10,048 nt of DNA from Erythrobacter sp. (GCA_002695185.1 NZOF01000148.1:1-10048); one strand, 5' to 3'. Shown: positions 1 through 6,270, numbered from the stretch's first letter. The notes: generated from the sequence alone by a model not told the origin. Program-made: numbers and translations.

Positions 1-124
1 CTTGCAAGCGCCCGTGCCGGGCGTCCCTGACCTGGCGTGTCCGTCTGCCTGCGACCGCGCAGGGCGGGCGATATGCCTTCTCTGAGACGCGGTAATCCCC
101 TATATTGTCATCAAGGAGACAAAC

Positions 125-379
125 ATGGCGAACGCGCTGCACATCGACACACTGAAATTTGCCCGAAAGCTCAGCGCTGCCGGGCTCGATCAGCGAGCAG
201 CAGAAGCTATTGCGGAAGGGATGGCCGAGGCTGATACCTCTACCCTCGCGACCAAGCAGGATCTGGCCGAAGTCCGCCGCGATATGGCCGAGTTCAAAGC
301 AGATCTCTTTCGGCACCTCTGGATCATGGCGGGCGGCATCGTCGGTTTGACCGTCACGCTTATCAAAATACTGCCCTGA
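125..379 (+). CDS. DUF1640-like small coiled-coil membrane protein
   Basis: The gene encodes 84 residues and starts at an ATG preceded by a strong Shine-Dalgarno AAGGAGA (113-119) five bases upstream. The N-terminal half (about residues 8-40) is an amphipathic helical segment rich in Ala, Glu and Leu. Residues 44-62 (TKQDLAEVRRDMAEFKADL) have a heptad-like coiled-coil pattern, and residues 65-83 form one hydrophobic membrane segment ending close to the C terminus. This layout, helix plus ATKxDLAE coiled coil plus C-terminal anchor, is typical of short alphaproteobacterial DUF1640 (CCDC90-like) proteins. The molecular function of these proteins is not established, so only an oligomeric, inner-membrane-anchored protein is inferred. 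It stands alone, followed 6 bp after its stop by a terminator, so it is probably monocistronic. The family assignment comes from pattern recognition, not a database search. Confidence 0.8.
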   Translation: MANALHIDTLKFARKLSAAGLDQRAAEAIAEGMAEADTSTLATKQDLAEVRRDMAEFKADLFRHLWIMAGGIVGLTVTLIKILP

Positions 380-385
380 AAGATC

Positions 386-409
386 AGCGGCCCCTCCGGG
401 GCCGCTTTT
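386..409 (+). terminator. Rho-independent terminator
   Basis: A perfect 9-bp GC-rich stem (AGCGGCCCC/GGGGCCGCT, 386-394 and 398-406) with a TCC loop runs into a TTTT run. It begins 6 bp after the stop of the DUF1640-like gene and lies 7 bp before the end of the facing minus-strand operon, so it separates two convergent units. The T-tract is on the plus strand only. Confidence 0.85.
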
Positions 410-415
410 CCGCGT

Positions 416-604
416 TCAGCCCGCAGGCTGATCGTCGTTCAGCGCCCACAGGATGTCACCGTCAGCCGCAACGATCCGCGCCACATTGAGATGCGGCCCG
501 AGCGCCGTCACAGCGAGGCTCGTCAGCGCGTAGAGAACGCGCTGTCCCTCGCCCGCTGACAGCGCAATCTCCGTTCCGTCGCGCAGCTCCGCCGTCATCG
601 TCAT
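416..604 (-). CDS. Unrecognised 62-residue protein, last gene of the vapBC-nuclease operon
   Basis: I do not recognise this small protein. The chosen ATG (604-602) has a GGGAAG ribosome-binding-like sequence a few bases upstream and begins 17 bp after the nuclease stop codon. An in-frame ATG at 634 would overlap the nuclease end and has no better signal. The 62-residue product (starting MTMTAELRDGTEIALSAG) alternates short polar/glycine turns with hydrophobic stretches (VLYALTSLAVTAL, residues 23-35; VARIVAADGDILWAL, 41-55), suggesting a compact mixed alpha/beta soluble domain without a clear membrane segment. The frame stays open for another 164 codons upstream, but that part is antisense-frame noise over the nuclease gene. 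Its place as the fourth gene, with no promoter space before it, suggests co-transcription. Function unknown. Confidence 0.55.
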   Translation of the reverse strand: MTMTAELRDGTEIALSAGEGQRVLYALTSLAVTALGPHLNVARIVAADGDILWALNDDQPAG

Positions 605-621
605 GACTTCCCTGCCCTCAT

Positions 622-1008
622 CTACCGGCACCATGGTTCGCGACGGCCGGTCCACACCCGCGCGAAACCCTCCCTGACCAGAATATCCCCCGCCTCTCCA
701 TCCGGCGTGTGCAAGCGCGCCAGCGTGCGCCCGTATCTGTCCTGACCCTCGCGCTCGATGGTCACGCGGCCGTCGAGGATCTGCGCCAGCCGGTCGCGCG
801 CTTCCATCGCCTGCAGAGCCTCCTGCGCGCATTGCGGCTGCGACAGTTCCGGCGTGTCGATGCCCAAAAGCCTGATCTTCTCGCGCTCGATCCAGACGGT
901 ATCGCCATCGACCACGCAGGTCACGCGCAAGCCCTTGCCGCAGATCGGCATGGCTGTTGCAGAGGACGCCAGAAGCATCGCGAAGATGGCAGCCCGGATC
1001 ATGCGCAT
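622..1008 (-). CDS. Secreted thermonuclease (SNase-like) family protein
   Basis: The product is a short nuclease of the staphylococcal nuclease (TNase/SNase) fold, which cleaves phosphodiester bonds of DNA or RNA in a Ca-dependent reaction. The first 20 residues form a signal peptide (positively charged start, hydrophobic core, SSATA before a probable cleavage near residue 20), so it is probably periplasmic or secreted. With the start at 1008, catalytic-type residues are visible: VDGDT at 33-37 (Asp36), Arg46 in IRLLGIDTPE, Asp51, Glu54, and Arg94 in YGR. These match Asp21, Arg35, Asp40, Glu43 and Arg87 of the S. aureus enzyme, so it should be active. At about 128 residues it is a minimal single-domain member. 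A second ATG at 1002 is a better start, because GAGG lies 6 bp before it and the first ATG sits directly against that GAGG. The gene begins 2-8 bp after the vapC stop, implying one transcript. Confidence 0.88.
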   Translation of the reverse strand: MRMIRAAIFAMLLASSATAMPICGKGLRVTCVVDGDTVWIEREKIRLLGIDTPELSQPQCAQEALQAMEARDRLAQILDGRVTIEREGQDRYGRTLARLHTPDGEAGDILVREGFARVWTGRREPWCR

Positions 1009-1010
1009 CC

Positions 1011-1436
1011 TCAGCCCAGATCCGTCTGCCGGAAATCGTCGCCCTTATAGAGCAACGGGATCCGGAAGGCGCTCGCGCAGGCATAGGACAGCGCATCTCC
1101 CATGTTCAGCTTCGCCGGATGGCCCGTCAGCTTGCCATAGCGACCCATGACCTCGATCGCATCCCGGCCGATGGCCGGCGTCACCAGCATTTCATCGGCG
1201 CCGATAGCGTCGAGAAGATCCGCGACCAGCTCGGCCGCGACCGCGAAATCCTCGGCCGTCGCATGGGTATCGCCGCGCCCGTCGCGGCGCGTCCGCGCCA
1301 GTGCAATGGCCGCTTCCAGCCGGACGATGGGCGAGACCCGGATCTTGCCGCGCGCGACCTCCATCGCCTTCAGGTAGGCCGGGCCATCCGGCTCGCCCTT
1401 CAACACCGCCACAAGAGCGCTGGCATCGACGAACAT
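1011..1436 (-). CDS. vapC: VapC-like PIN-domain ribonuclease toxin
   Basis: This 141-residue PIN-domain protein is the toxin of a type II toxin-antitoxin pair. Family members are Mg-dependent RNases that cut tRNA or rRNA and arrest translation. The acidic active site is visible: Asp4 in MFVDASALVAVL, Glu41 in VRLEAAIAL, Asp114 in NMGDALSYA, and Asp133/Asp134 in YKGDDF. The start is the ATG at 1436-1434, which overlaps the vapB stop as TGATG. An in-frame alternative five codons upstream (1451) would lie inside vapB and adds a non-family N terminus. The one-base overlap indicates translational coupling to the antitoxin, as is usual for this family. The RNA target cannot be told from sequence. 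All acidic residues are present, so there is no sign of inactivation. Confidence 0.92.
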   Translation of the reverse strand: MFVDASALVAVLKGEPDGPAYLKAMEVARGKIRVSPIVRLEAAIALARTRRDGRGDTHATAEDFAVAAELVADLLDAIGADEMLVTPAIGRDAIEVMGRYGKLTGHPAKLNMGDALSYACASAFRIPLLYKGDDFRQTDLG

Positions 1437-1681
1437 CAGCCCTCGCCCCACATATCGTCCATCAGGTCCTTGTCGTCCCGGCCATCCGCGAAAATCCCGG
1501 CCGCGGCCGCCTTTGCCTGAACCTTCGCGACACGCTGCGCCAGCGTTTCACGCTGTGACAGCGCCTCGATCTGCGCGGCCAGCGCCCGGCGAACAGCCTC
1601 GCTCTTGTTCGTAAGCCCGGTCATCGCGCAGTATCGCTCGACAAGGCTGTCGATCTCGTCGCCCTTGATCAAGATTGTCAT
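1436..1681 (-). CDS. vapB: VapB-like antitoxin (PSK_trans_fac type)
   Basis: This 81-residue antitoxin is encoded directly upstream of, and overlapping by one base, the PIN toxin gene. The N-terminal 40 residues (MTILIKGDEIDSLVERYCAM, then TGLTNKSEAVRRAL) have the short beta strand plus two-helix pattern of ribbon-helix-helix-like VapB transcription factors, which bind their own promoter. The C-terminal tail (residues 61-81, ending DKDLMDDMWGEG) is the acidic, poorly structured segment that wraps the toxin in such pairs. The ATG at 1681 is preceded by AGAGG at good spacing, whereas an earlier in-frame ATG (1744) would run through the operator and is rejected. A perfect inverted repeat just upstream is the likely site of autorepression by the VapBC complex. 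Confidence 0.88.
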   Translation of the reverse strand: MTILIKGDEIDSLVERYCAMTGLTNKSEAVRRALAAQIEALSQRETLAQRVAKVQAKAAAAGIFADGRDDKDLMDDMWGEG

Positions 1682-1693
1682 GTCGCCTCTCGC

Positions 1694-1730
1694 ATGGTAT
1701 ATCTGGTATCTATATTTAGAGATATACCAT
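1694..1730. promoter_or_regulatory. Candidate VapBC operator: perfect 11-bp inverted repeat
   Basis: ATGGTATATCT (1694-1704) and AGATATACCAT (1720-1730) are exact reverse complements separated by 15 bp. They lie in the 64-bp spacer between vapB (-) and the divergent 51-codon gene (+). Operators of this form (two arms bound by a dimer of RHH-type antitoxins) are standard for autoregulated VapBC loci. The right arm falls in the spacer of the proposed vapB promoter and the left arm near the expected transcription start, so binding would block initiation. The role is inferred from position and symmetry. Confidence 0.7.
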
Positions 1731-1735
1731 TGCAA
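1707..1735 (-). promoter_or_regulatory. Possible sigma70-type promoter of the vapBC operon
   Basis: On the minus strand TTGCAA (1735-1730) is followed after 17 bp by TAGATA (1712-1707), with an overlapping TATAGA one helical step earlier. Only 4 of 6 and 3-4 of 6 positions fit the consensus. The distance to the vapB start and the overlap with the inverted repeat support it. It would place the start of transcription near 1700, about 20 bp before the ATG. Confidence 0.4.
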
Positions 1736-1745
1736 GGAGCACATT

Positions 1746-1901
1746 ATGCCCCGTCTGATCTTTCGGAGCCTCGTCGTCGCGACCGCTGCGAACTATTTCT
1801 ACCCCTATGTCCAGAATGCCGCCGCCAGCGCCGGACTCTGGGCTGCCGCCCAGGCCGCCCTCGGCGCCTCCGTGGCTGCGATCTGGTATATCACAGCGTG
1901 A
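1746..1901 (+). CDS. Small hydrophobic (membrane) protein divergent from vapBC
   Basis: This is a 51-codon gene with a textbook ribosome-binding site (AAGGAG at 1734-1739, six bases before the ATG). The product starts MPRLIFRSLVVATAANYF and is alanine-rich and hydrophobic in two stretches (about residues 4-22 and 29-49). The basic residues Arg3 and Arg7 at the start suggest a one- or two-pass inner-membrane peptide with its N terminus inside. The second stretch contains WAAAQAALGASVAAIW. I recognise no family. It begins 64 bp from vapB and its leader carries the right arm of the inverted repeat, so it may be co-regulated with the toxin-antitoxin operon. Short hydrophobic peptides of this kind can be membrane toxins, but nothing here shows that directly. 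An upstream in-frame ATG at 1605 would overlap vapB and is rejected. Confidence 0.6.
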   Translation: MPRLIFRSLVVATAANYFYPYVQNAAASAGLWAAAQAALGASVAAIWYITA

Positions 1902-2143
1902 AGTGCAGGATGCGGGCCGATCTGCCGTTCGCGGCAATCGCTTGCCTTCCTCTGCGATTACGTAAGCCGTAGGCATGAAAGGGCGGACAGCGGTCGTTCG
2001 CTGCGCCGGGTATGAACGGCTTCTATCCGCGTTTGCGGACGGCGGCAGACAGTCTCTGCCAGACCGACGGTTGTATCTGTTTTGGCGCCCAAGCGGTTTG
2101 TCTTTTCTGAACTCGGGTCTTCCCAACCGCCCTACCCAGCCGA
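1902..2143. other. Gene-free spacer
   Basis: I see no convincing coding frame in these 240 bases. A small hairpin (GGCAA-TCGC-TTGCC, 1933-1946) followed by TTCCTCT lies about 30 bp after the 51-codon gene and could act as a weak terminator. The segment 1981-2005 (around CGGACAGC and TCGTTCGCTGCG) resembles motifs in other spacers of this window, discussed as a possible dispersed repeat. Confidence 0.4.
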
Positions 2144-2575
2144 TTACCTGCCGTCTCCATCCTCACCATTGTCAAAGTCAAAGTCCTCTATGTCTTCATC
2201 TTCGAATTCTTCGCCATAGGTGAGATTTGCGAGCGCCGAGGCTTCCAGCAGTTCGCGGCGCTCTGTGAAGTTCGTGACGTCCTCGTAAAGCGCCTCCAGC
2301 TCGTCGAGCACAGCCATCTTTTTCCTGTCGCACCGGAGAGCTGCCAGATATTCGCCCTCGCGAGCAGGATCAAACGGCAGGGGTTTAATCAGATCGCGGA
2401 TTAACTGCGCGTTCGGGCCGCAGGCTTTGCTTGAGAGGAAATAAGCCAGCAGTTCGGCCTGCAGGATGTCTTCGTCCTCGAAATCGAATTTCTTACTGAT
2501 AAAAATCTTTGAAGCCTTGGACTGGTGGTCGATCTCGTAGGTGTATATATTGAGCCGCAGCCGATCACCGAACAT
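2144..2575 (-). CDS. Unrecognised acidic protein gene, lower GC than neighbours; start uncertain
   Basis: From the ATG at 2575 the product has 143 residues and matches no family I know. The N-terminal third has a beta-rich look (RLRLNIYTYEID, KIFISKKFDFEDED). The middle is helical and leucine-rich (ILQAELLAYFLSS; MAVLDELEALYEDV; RRELLEASALANL). The last 22 residues are extremely acidic (EEFEDEDIEDFDFDNGEDGD), as in proteins that mimic nucleic acid or bind basic partners. No good ribosome-binding site precedes the ATGs at 2575 or 2611. The frame also stays open to 2776 across another gene's C-terminal codons, so the true start may be missing or lie within 2575-2611. Codons are less GC-biased than in surrounding genes, which suggests recent transfer. 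It could equally be the C-terminal remnant of a longer protein. Confidence 0.5.
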   Translation of the reverse strand: MFGDRLRLNIYTYEIDHQSKASKIFISKKFDFEDEDILQAELLAYFLSSKACGPNAQLIRDLIKPLPFDPAREGEYLAALRCDRKKMAVLDELEALYEDVTNFTERRELLEASALANLTYGEEFEDEDIEDFDFDNGEDGDGR

Positions 2576-2746
2576 CAGGCACGCACGGCCGTTGCCAGCG
2601 AAACTGCGCATGGAGCGCGTGCGGAGACGGAAGATGTCCCAACGGTGCCCGCCGGTCCGACCACCCGCGACAGGTCGCGCCTCTTCGTGCCGTTCATGCT
2701 GGGCCTGCTGGCTCTGGCATTGGTGATCGTCTTTCTGGCGCTCTGA
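2525..2746 (+). pseudogene. Probable 5'-truncated gene for a single-pass membrane protein
   Basis: A GC-rich frame runs to the TGA at 2746 and encodes a hydrophilic stretch (about residues 10-48), then a basic stop-transfer-like segment (TTRDRSRLF) and a strongly hydrophobic tail (VPFMLGLLALALVIVFLAL) ending exactly at the stop. Third positions from about 2550 onward are mostly G or C, as in real genes here. At the 5' end the only start is a GTG (2525) without a ribosome-binding site, and the frame there enters the AT-richer antisense gene. The simplest reading is that the 3' part of a host membrane-protein gene survives and its start was replaced by the acquired acidic-protein gene. It might still be an intact small gene with a poor start. 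Function unknown. Confidence 0.45.
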
Positions 2747-2754
2747 AATCAAAA

Positions 2755-2791
2755 CTTGCCGCGGTCGGGACAGCATTCCTCTCGCGGCAAG
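2755..2791 (-). terminator. Stem-loop downstream of the SDR operon, probable terminator
   Basis: CTTGCCGCG (2755-2763) and CGCGGCAAG (2783-2791) form a perfect 9-bp inverted repeat with a 19-base loop. Read on the minus strand it is followed by TTTTGATTT, and it lies about 50 bp after the stop of the last SDR gene. The loop is longer than usual, so efficiency is uncertain. A smaller hairpin (TGCCG-GCGTT-CGGCA, 2826-2840) lies even closer to the stop but lacks a T-run. Confidence 0.55.
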
Positions 2792-2842
2792 CTTCCAATT
2801 CAGTGGCGCGATAAGCGGAGCTGCCTGCCGGCGTTCGGCACC

Positions 2843-3616
2843 CTATTCCGGTTCCGCGCCCCACCGATGGATCCGCGCCTTCACCGATTCCGGCACGACC
2901 CCCGACAGCATCGTGATGACCTTGCTGGCAAAGCCGGGCACGACCCCGCGTTCCCCCGCCATCATCGCATCATATCCGGCACGAGCGACCTCGGCTGGAT
3001 CATCCTTCTGGTGATCGGTGATCGGGGCGTCCCGCAGGCGGTTCTGGCCGCGCGTGAATATGGGCGTCTCGGTCGGCCCCGGCATCAGGCAGGTCAGGGT
3101 GACGCCGTTACCCTTCCATTCGTCCTGAAGCGCGTAGCACAGGCTATCCAGATAAGCCTTGGTGGCGTTGTAGACCCCATCGAAAGGACCGGGGACGAAC
3201 CCGCCGATCGAGCCGGTGACGAGGATGCGACCCTCACCACGTCGCGCCATCTTCTGGCCGACACGGTGCAGCGCCAAGGTCGTCTGAACGGTATTCAGAT
3301 CGATGCGCCGCTGGATATCGGTCCAGTCCTGTTCGTAAAACGCATGCCCCAAGGCCCGACCGGCATTGGCAAAGAACAAGTCGATTTCGCGTTCGCCGAT
3401 GCGGTCCCACAGCGCCTCGAAGCCACCGGTCGTGGCCAGATCCGTGACGAATGCCTCGACCGAGGCACCGAGCCTGCGCAATTTTCCGGCCGCCTCCTCG
3501 ATCGCGGGCTCATCCGCACAGATCAGCAGGGTATAGCCGTCCTCGGCAGCGCGGCGCGCAAGTTCGTATCCGATTCCGGTCGAAGCGCCGGTGACGACGG
3601 CAAAGCGGTCAGCCAT
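2843..3616 (-). CDS. SDR family NAD(P)-dependent oxidoreductase (second copy in operon)
   Basis: This is a 257-residue classical short-chain dehydrogenase/reductase. It carries the glycine-rich cofactor loop TGASTGIG (9-16), NAG (84-86), catalytic Asn108, Ser136, Tyr149 and Lys153 (YNATK), and the PG motif of CLMPGPTET (176-184). It should catalyse reversible oxidation of an alcohol to a ketone or aldehyde with NAD(P)(H), in the cytoplasm. The substrate cannot be read from sequence. The start is the ATG at 3616, with AAGGAG six bases before it. Upstream in-frame ATG codons would extend deep into the preceding gene. It overlaps the preceding SDR gene by 8 bp. Family length is 250-280 residues, so it is complete. 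The C-terminal part (VVPGFASKVITMLSGVVPE) resembles that of the preceding copy, pointing to tandem duplication followed by divergence. Confidence 0.93.
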   Translation of the reverse strand: MADRFAVVTGASTGIGYELARRAAEDGYTLLICADEPAIEEAAGKLRRLGASVEAFVTDLATTGGFEALWDRIGEREIDLFFANAGRALGHAFYEQDWTDIQRRIDLNTVQTTLALHRVGQKMARRGEGRILVTGSIGGFVPGPFDGVYNATKAYLDSLCYALQDEWKGNGVTLTCLMPGPTETPIFTRGQNRLRDAPITDHQKDDPAEVARAGYDAMMAGERGVVPGFASKVITMLSGVVPESVKARIHRWGAEPE

Positions 3617-4391
3617 CCTTCTCTCCTTTAGGCTCTGCCATCTCGCGATGCAGCCGCGCCAGCATTTCGGACGGCAGGACACCGGCAAGTGTCGCCTGCA
3701 CCTTGTTCATGAAACCGGGCGTGACGCCCGAGGCACCCCGCATCATCGCCTGCCAGCCGGCCTTCGCAACCTTTGCCGGATCCGCCTTGTCGGACTGGCC
3801 GACCTTTGTGTCCTCCATATTCGCACGGTCGAAGAATTCGGTATCGGTCGGGCCAGGCATCAGGCAGGTGACGGATACGCCGCTGTCCTTCAACTCGTCG
3901 CGGATGCCCCAGGACAGCGTGTCCAGGTAGGCTTTGGTGGCATTGTAGACAGCCTGATAGCTGCCAGGCATCAACCCGGCGATGGACCCTACAATCAGAA
4001 TGCGGCCGCTGCCTTGCGCCCGCATCCTATGCACGGCGCGATGAACCAGATCGGTCGTGCCGGTGACATTGGTGCCAATCACGGCCCTGATATCGCGCCA
4101 ATCCTGTTCCAGGAATGCATGACCCAGGCCGCGACCGGCATTGGCCGCGAGGATGTCGATGCGCCGGTCGCCGATGGCATTCCACAAGGCAGTGACACCC
4201 TCGGCACTGGCAAGATCGCCCTCGAGCGCCCGAACCGTCTGCCCCGATGCGCCCAAGTCTTCGGCGGCCTTGGCAATCTCAGGCTCATCGGCCGCGATCA
4301 GGACATCATAGCCATCCGCGACCGCACATCGTGCCAGCTCCAGACCGATGCCGGAAGAGGCGCCTGTCACGACGGCGAACGGATTGCTCAC
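3609..4391 (-). CDS. SDR family NAD(P)-dependent oxidoreductase (first copy in operon)
   Basis: This is a complete classical SDR of 260 residues. TGASSGIG (9-16), NAG (84-86), Asn108, Ser136 and Tyr149/Lys153 (YNATK) occupy exactly the same positions as in the next gene, so the two are close paralogues. They share distinctive strings such as LGHAF and [13 protein letters not shown] and TCLMPGPT. The start is a GTG at 4391 that overlaps the alcohol dehydrogenase stop as GTGA, with a GAGG about 8 bases upstream. This implies translational coupling. A longer frame to an ATG at 4433 would invade the dehydrogenase C terminus and adds a non-family sequence. Reaction: NAD(P)-linked alcohol/carbonyl interconversion. 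The company of a zinc alcohol dehydrogenase and an SRPBCC protein suggests aldehyde, ketone or lipid-derived substrates, which is inference. Confidence 0.93.
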   Translation of the reverse strand: MSNPFAVVTGASSGIGLELARCAVADGYDVLIAADEPEIAKAAEDLGASGQTVRALEGDLASAEGVTALWNAIGDRRIDILAANAGRGLGHAFLEQDWRDIRAVIGTNVTGTTDLVHRAVHRMRAQGSGRILIVGSIAGLMPGSYQAVYNATKAYLDTLSWGIRDELKDSGVSVTCLMPGPTDTEFFDRANMEDTKVGQSDKADPAKVAKAGWQAMMRGASGVTPGFMNKVQATLAGVLPSEMLARLHREMAEPKGEKDG

Positions 4392-5575
4392 GCCGCCGCC
4401 TCGGTGCCGGGCTTCAGCACGACCTTGGTCCATTCGTTCTGCTTGTAGCGGAAATTCTCGTATCCCCGTGCCGCTTCCTCCAGCGGCAGGCGGTGCGAGA
4501 TCAGGAAGGTTGTATCCAGCTCTCCCTCGCCGATCTTGTGCAGCAGATCCTTGATGTATCGCTGCACATGGGTCTGGCCGGCCCTGACCTGAACGCCCTT
4601 TTCCATCAGAGCGCCCAACGGGAACTTATCCAGAAAACCGCCATAAACGCCGGGAATGGAAATCCGGCCGCCCTTGCGCACCGCCAAGATCGCCTCGCGC
4701 AGGGCGTGGGCGCTGTCGGCGCCGATCCCAATATTCTGCTTGACGTTGTCCATGATCGTGTCAGGGGCGAACCCGTGGGATTCCATCCCGACCGCGTCGA
4801 TTACCGCATCCGGACCGAGTCCCCCGGACATTTCCATCAGGGCTTCGAGGACATGGGTCTGTTTGAAATCGATGACCTCGGCGCCCAACTGACGGGCAAG
4901 GTTTAGGCGCGTCGGGTATTCGTCGATCGCGATCACCTTGCCAGCACCCATCGCAAAGGCGGATTGCACGGCGAATAGTCCGACCGGACCGCATCCCCAA
5001 ACGGCAACCACGTCGCCCTCTTCGATATCGGCGTTATCGGCTGCCATCCAACCGGTCGGCAGAATATCCGACAGGAACAAGACCTTGTCGTCCTCCAGCC
5101 CGTCCGGAATCACCAACGGTCCGACATCGCTGAACGGAACGCGGACATATTCGGCCTGCCCGCCCGGATACCCACCTGTCAGATGCGAATAGCCGAACAG
5201 AGCCGACAATGCGTGACCATAGAGCGGTTCGGTCAGATCCTGCTTTTCCACGGGATTCGAATTGTCGCACGCCGAATACAGTTGGCGCTCGCAAAAGAAG
5301 CATTTCCCGCAGGAGATGGTAAATGGCACGACAACCCGCTGACCCTTTTGCAACGTGCTGTCGCGGCCAGTCTCCACAACCTCACCCATGAACTCGTGAC
5401 CAAGGATATCGCCTGACATCATCCCCGGGATCACCCCGTCATACAGATGCAGGTCGGATCCGCAGATCGCCGTCGAGGTGATCTTGATAATCGCGTCGCG
5501 GGGATTGACGATTTCCGGATCCGGAACCGTCTCGACCCGAACGTCGTGCTTTCCTTGCCAAGTCAGTGCGCGCAT
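4388..5575 (-). CDS. Zinc-dependent alcohol dehydrogenase, formaldehyde-dehydrogenase-like
   Basis: This 395-residue medium-chain dehydrogenase resembles the glutathione-independent formaldehyde dehydrogenase branch. Catalytic zinc ligands are Cys38 (ICGSDLH), His60 with Glu61 (GHEFMGEV) and Asp170 (LSDILPTGW). Asp in the third-ligand position is characteristic of that branch. Structural zinc is bound by Cys89, Cys92, Cys95 and Cys103. The Rossmann loop is GCGPVG (194-199), and Asp218 at the end of the second strand predicts NAD rather than NADP. It would oxidise an alcohol or aldehyde, with the substrate unproven. The ATG at 5575 has GAGGTAG about seven bases upstream and lies 9 bp after the SRPBCC gene stop. 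The length is full for the family. Many close relatives occur beside SRPBCC and SDR genes in alphaproteobacterial stress-related clusters, in line with this operon. Confidence 0.92.
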   Translation of the reverse strand: MRALTWQGKHDVRVETVPDPEIVNPRDAIIKITSTAICGSDLHLYDGVIPGMMSGDILGHEFMGEVVETGRDSTLQKGQRVVVPFTISCGKCFFCERQLYSACDNSNPVEKQDLTEPLYGHALSALFGYSHLTGGYPGGQAEYVRVPFSDVGPLVIPDGLEDDKVLFLSDILPTGWMAADNADIEEGDVVAVWGCGPVGLFAVQSAFAMGAGKVIAIDEYPTRLNLARQLGAEVIDFKQTHVLEALMEMSGGLGPDAVIDAVGMESHGFAPDTIMDNVKQNIGIGADSAHALREAILAVRKGGRISIPGVYGGFLDKFPLGALMEKGVQVRAGQTHVQRYIKDLLHKIGEGELDTTFLISHRLPLEEAARGYENFRYKQNEWTKVVLKPGTEAAA

Positions 5576-5584
5576 GGATCTACC

Positions 5585-6223
5585 TCAGGACTTGCGGTTG
5601 CGGTTGGTGGCGATCTCGCCGGTCTCGAACAGCATCTTCAGCCGTTTGAGATCGCGACGACCCTGCATGGCGGGCTCTTTCTGGAACGCCTTCGCGATCC
5701 AGCGTCCGATCTCTCCGAAAGGCGGGACATAGGCGATGACGGCCTCGACTTCGGTCCCGCGACCTGCGGGCGCATCGCGAAAGCTGACCTTGCCGTGTGT
5801 CTCGATGTCCGAGCCTTCGGTCGACCTCCAGGCGATCTGTTCGCCCGGCTTGTCGTTCACTATGCGCGTCACGACCCGGACCGAGCCCATCGGCGCGGGG
5901 ATGGTCCAGGCCGTCATGTCCCCCGACATCTCGACATCGGTCACATTTTCCATGAATTTCGGCAGGTTCGAGAAATCGCGCCAGAAGGCGTAGAGCTCCT
6001 GCCGGGGAGCGCTGATCGTCACGGTGCGCCCGACCACCGTATAGGGATCGTCACGGCCCCCACGCGCTAGGCGCCCCGGAGCGCTGTCGGGCGGGCGATA
6101 CTCGACCCGGTTACGACCACGCTGCTGGTAATAGGCATATCCGGCGACCCCAGCGAGCACGCCGAGGCCTGCATAAATAATGGGCGGCGGGCCGTCCGAG
6201 TGGCGTTCGCGGCGGTAAGACAT
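5585..6223 (-). CDS. Membrane-anchored SRPBCC (cyclase/dehydrase-like) protein, first gene of the oxidoreductase operon
   Basis: The 212-residue product has a short charged N terminus, one membrane segment (about residues 14-32, IIYAGLGVLAGVAGYAYY) and a basic linker. From about residue 63 it has a START/SRPBCC-type ligand-binding domain (VGRTVTISAPRQELYAFWRD, then FSNLPKFMENVTDVEM). Such domains bind hydrophobic ligands in a helix-grip pocket. No catalytic residue can be assigned. The C-terminal helix (RDLKRLKMLFETGEI) is typical of the COG5637-like branch. The ATG at 6223 follows GAGGG at normal spacing, and the leader is about 40 bases from the candidate EcfG promoter. Being first in a tightly packed four-gene operon, it may present or sense a membrane-derived substrate for the downstream dehydrogenases; this is inference. 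Confidence 0.88.
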   Translation of the reverse strand: MSYRRERHSDGPPPIIYAGLGVLAGVAGYAYYQQRGRNRVEYRPPDSAPGRLARGGRDDPYTVVGRTVTISAPRQELYAFWRDFSNLPKFMENVTDVEMSGDMTAWTIPAPMGSVRVVTRIVNDKPGEQIAWRSTEGSDIETHGKVSFRDAPAGRGTEVEAVIAYVPPFGEIGRWIAKAFQKEPAMQGRRDLKRLKMLFETGEIATNRNRKS

Positions 6224-6270
6224 GTGAACCCTCTTTTCGCTGGTATGTGAACGCGAAGGCGTTACGACCT

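Noticed and set aside
9..23. Hairpin CGCCCG-TGC-CGGGCG at the left edge as a terminator
   Set aside because: The stem is only 6 bp with no T-run, and the upstream gene, if any, lies outside the window. It is not supportable as a terminator.
95..112. TATATT (101-106) as -10 box for the DUF1640-like gene
   Set aside because: It would place the transcription start on top of the ribosome-binding site (113-119), and no matching -35 box is 16-18 bp upstream.
605..1096. Upstream extension of the 62-codon gene frame (226 codons in total)
   Set aside because: It runs through the SNase-like gene on the same strand in another frame. The nuclease frame has full catalytic motifs and a signal peptide, and the extension has low-complexity Arg/Ala/Gly content.
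1716..2126. 136-codon minus-strand frame across the 51-codon gene and the spacer
   Set aside because: It starts in gene-free spacer without a ribosome-binding site and would run into the vapB operator. The 51-codon plus-strand gene has a much better start signal.
2756..4906. Three long plus-strand open frames (2756-3631, 3591-4448, 4247-4906)
   Set aside because: They are antisense to the SDR and alcohol dehydrogenase genes, which carry complete catalytic motifs. Long antisense frames are expected in GC-rich genes, and none has a ribosome-binding site or a recognisable domain.
5447..6070. 207-codon plus-strand frame over the SRPBCC gene
   Set aside because: It is antisense to a gene with a clear start signal, membrane anchor and fold pattern. 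Its translation is His/Arg/Asp-rich without a domain.
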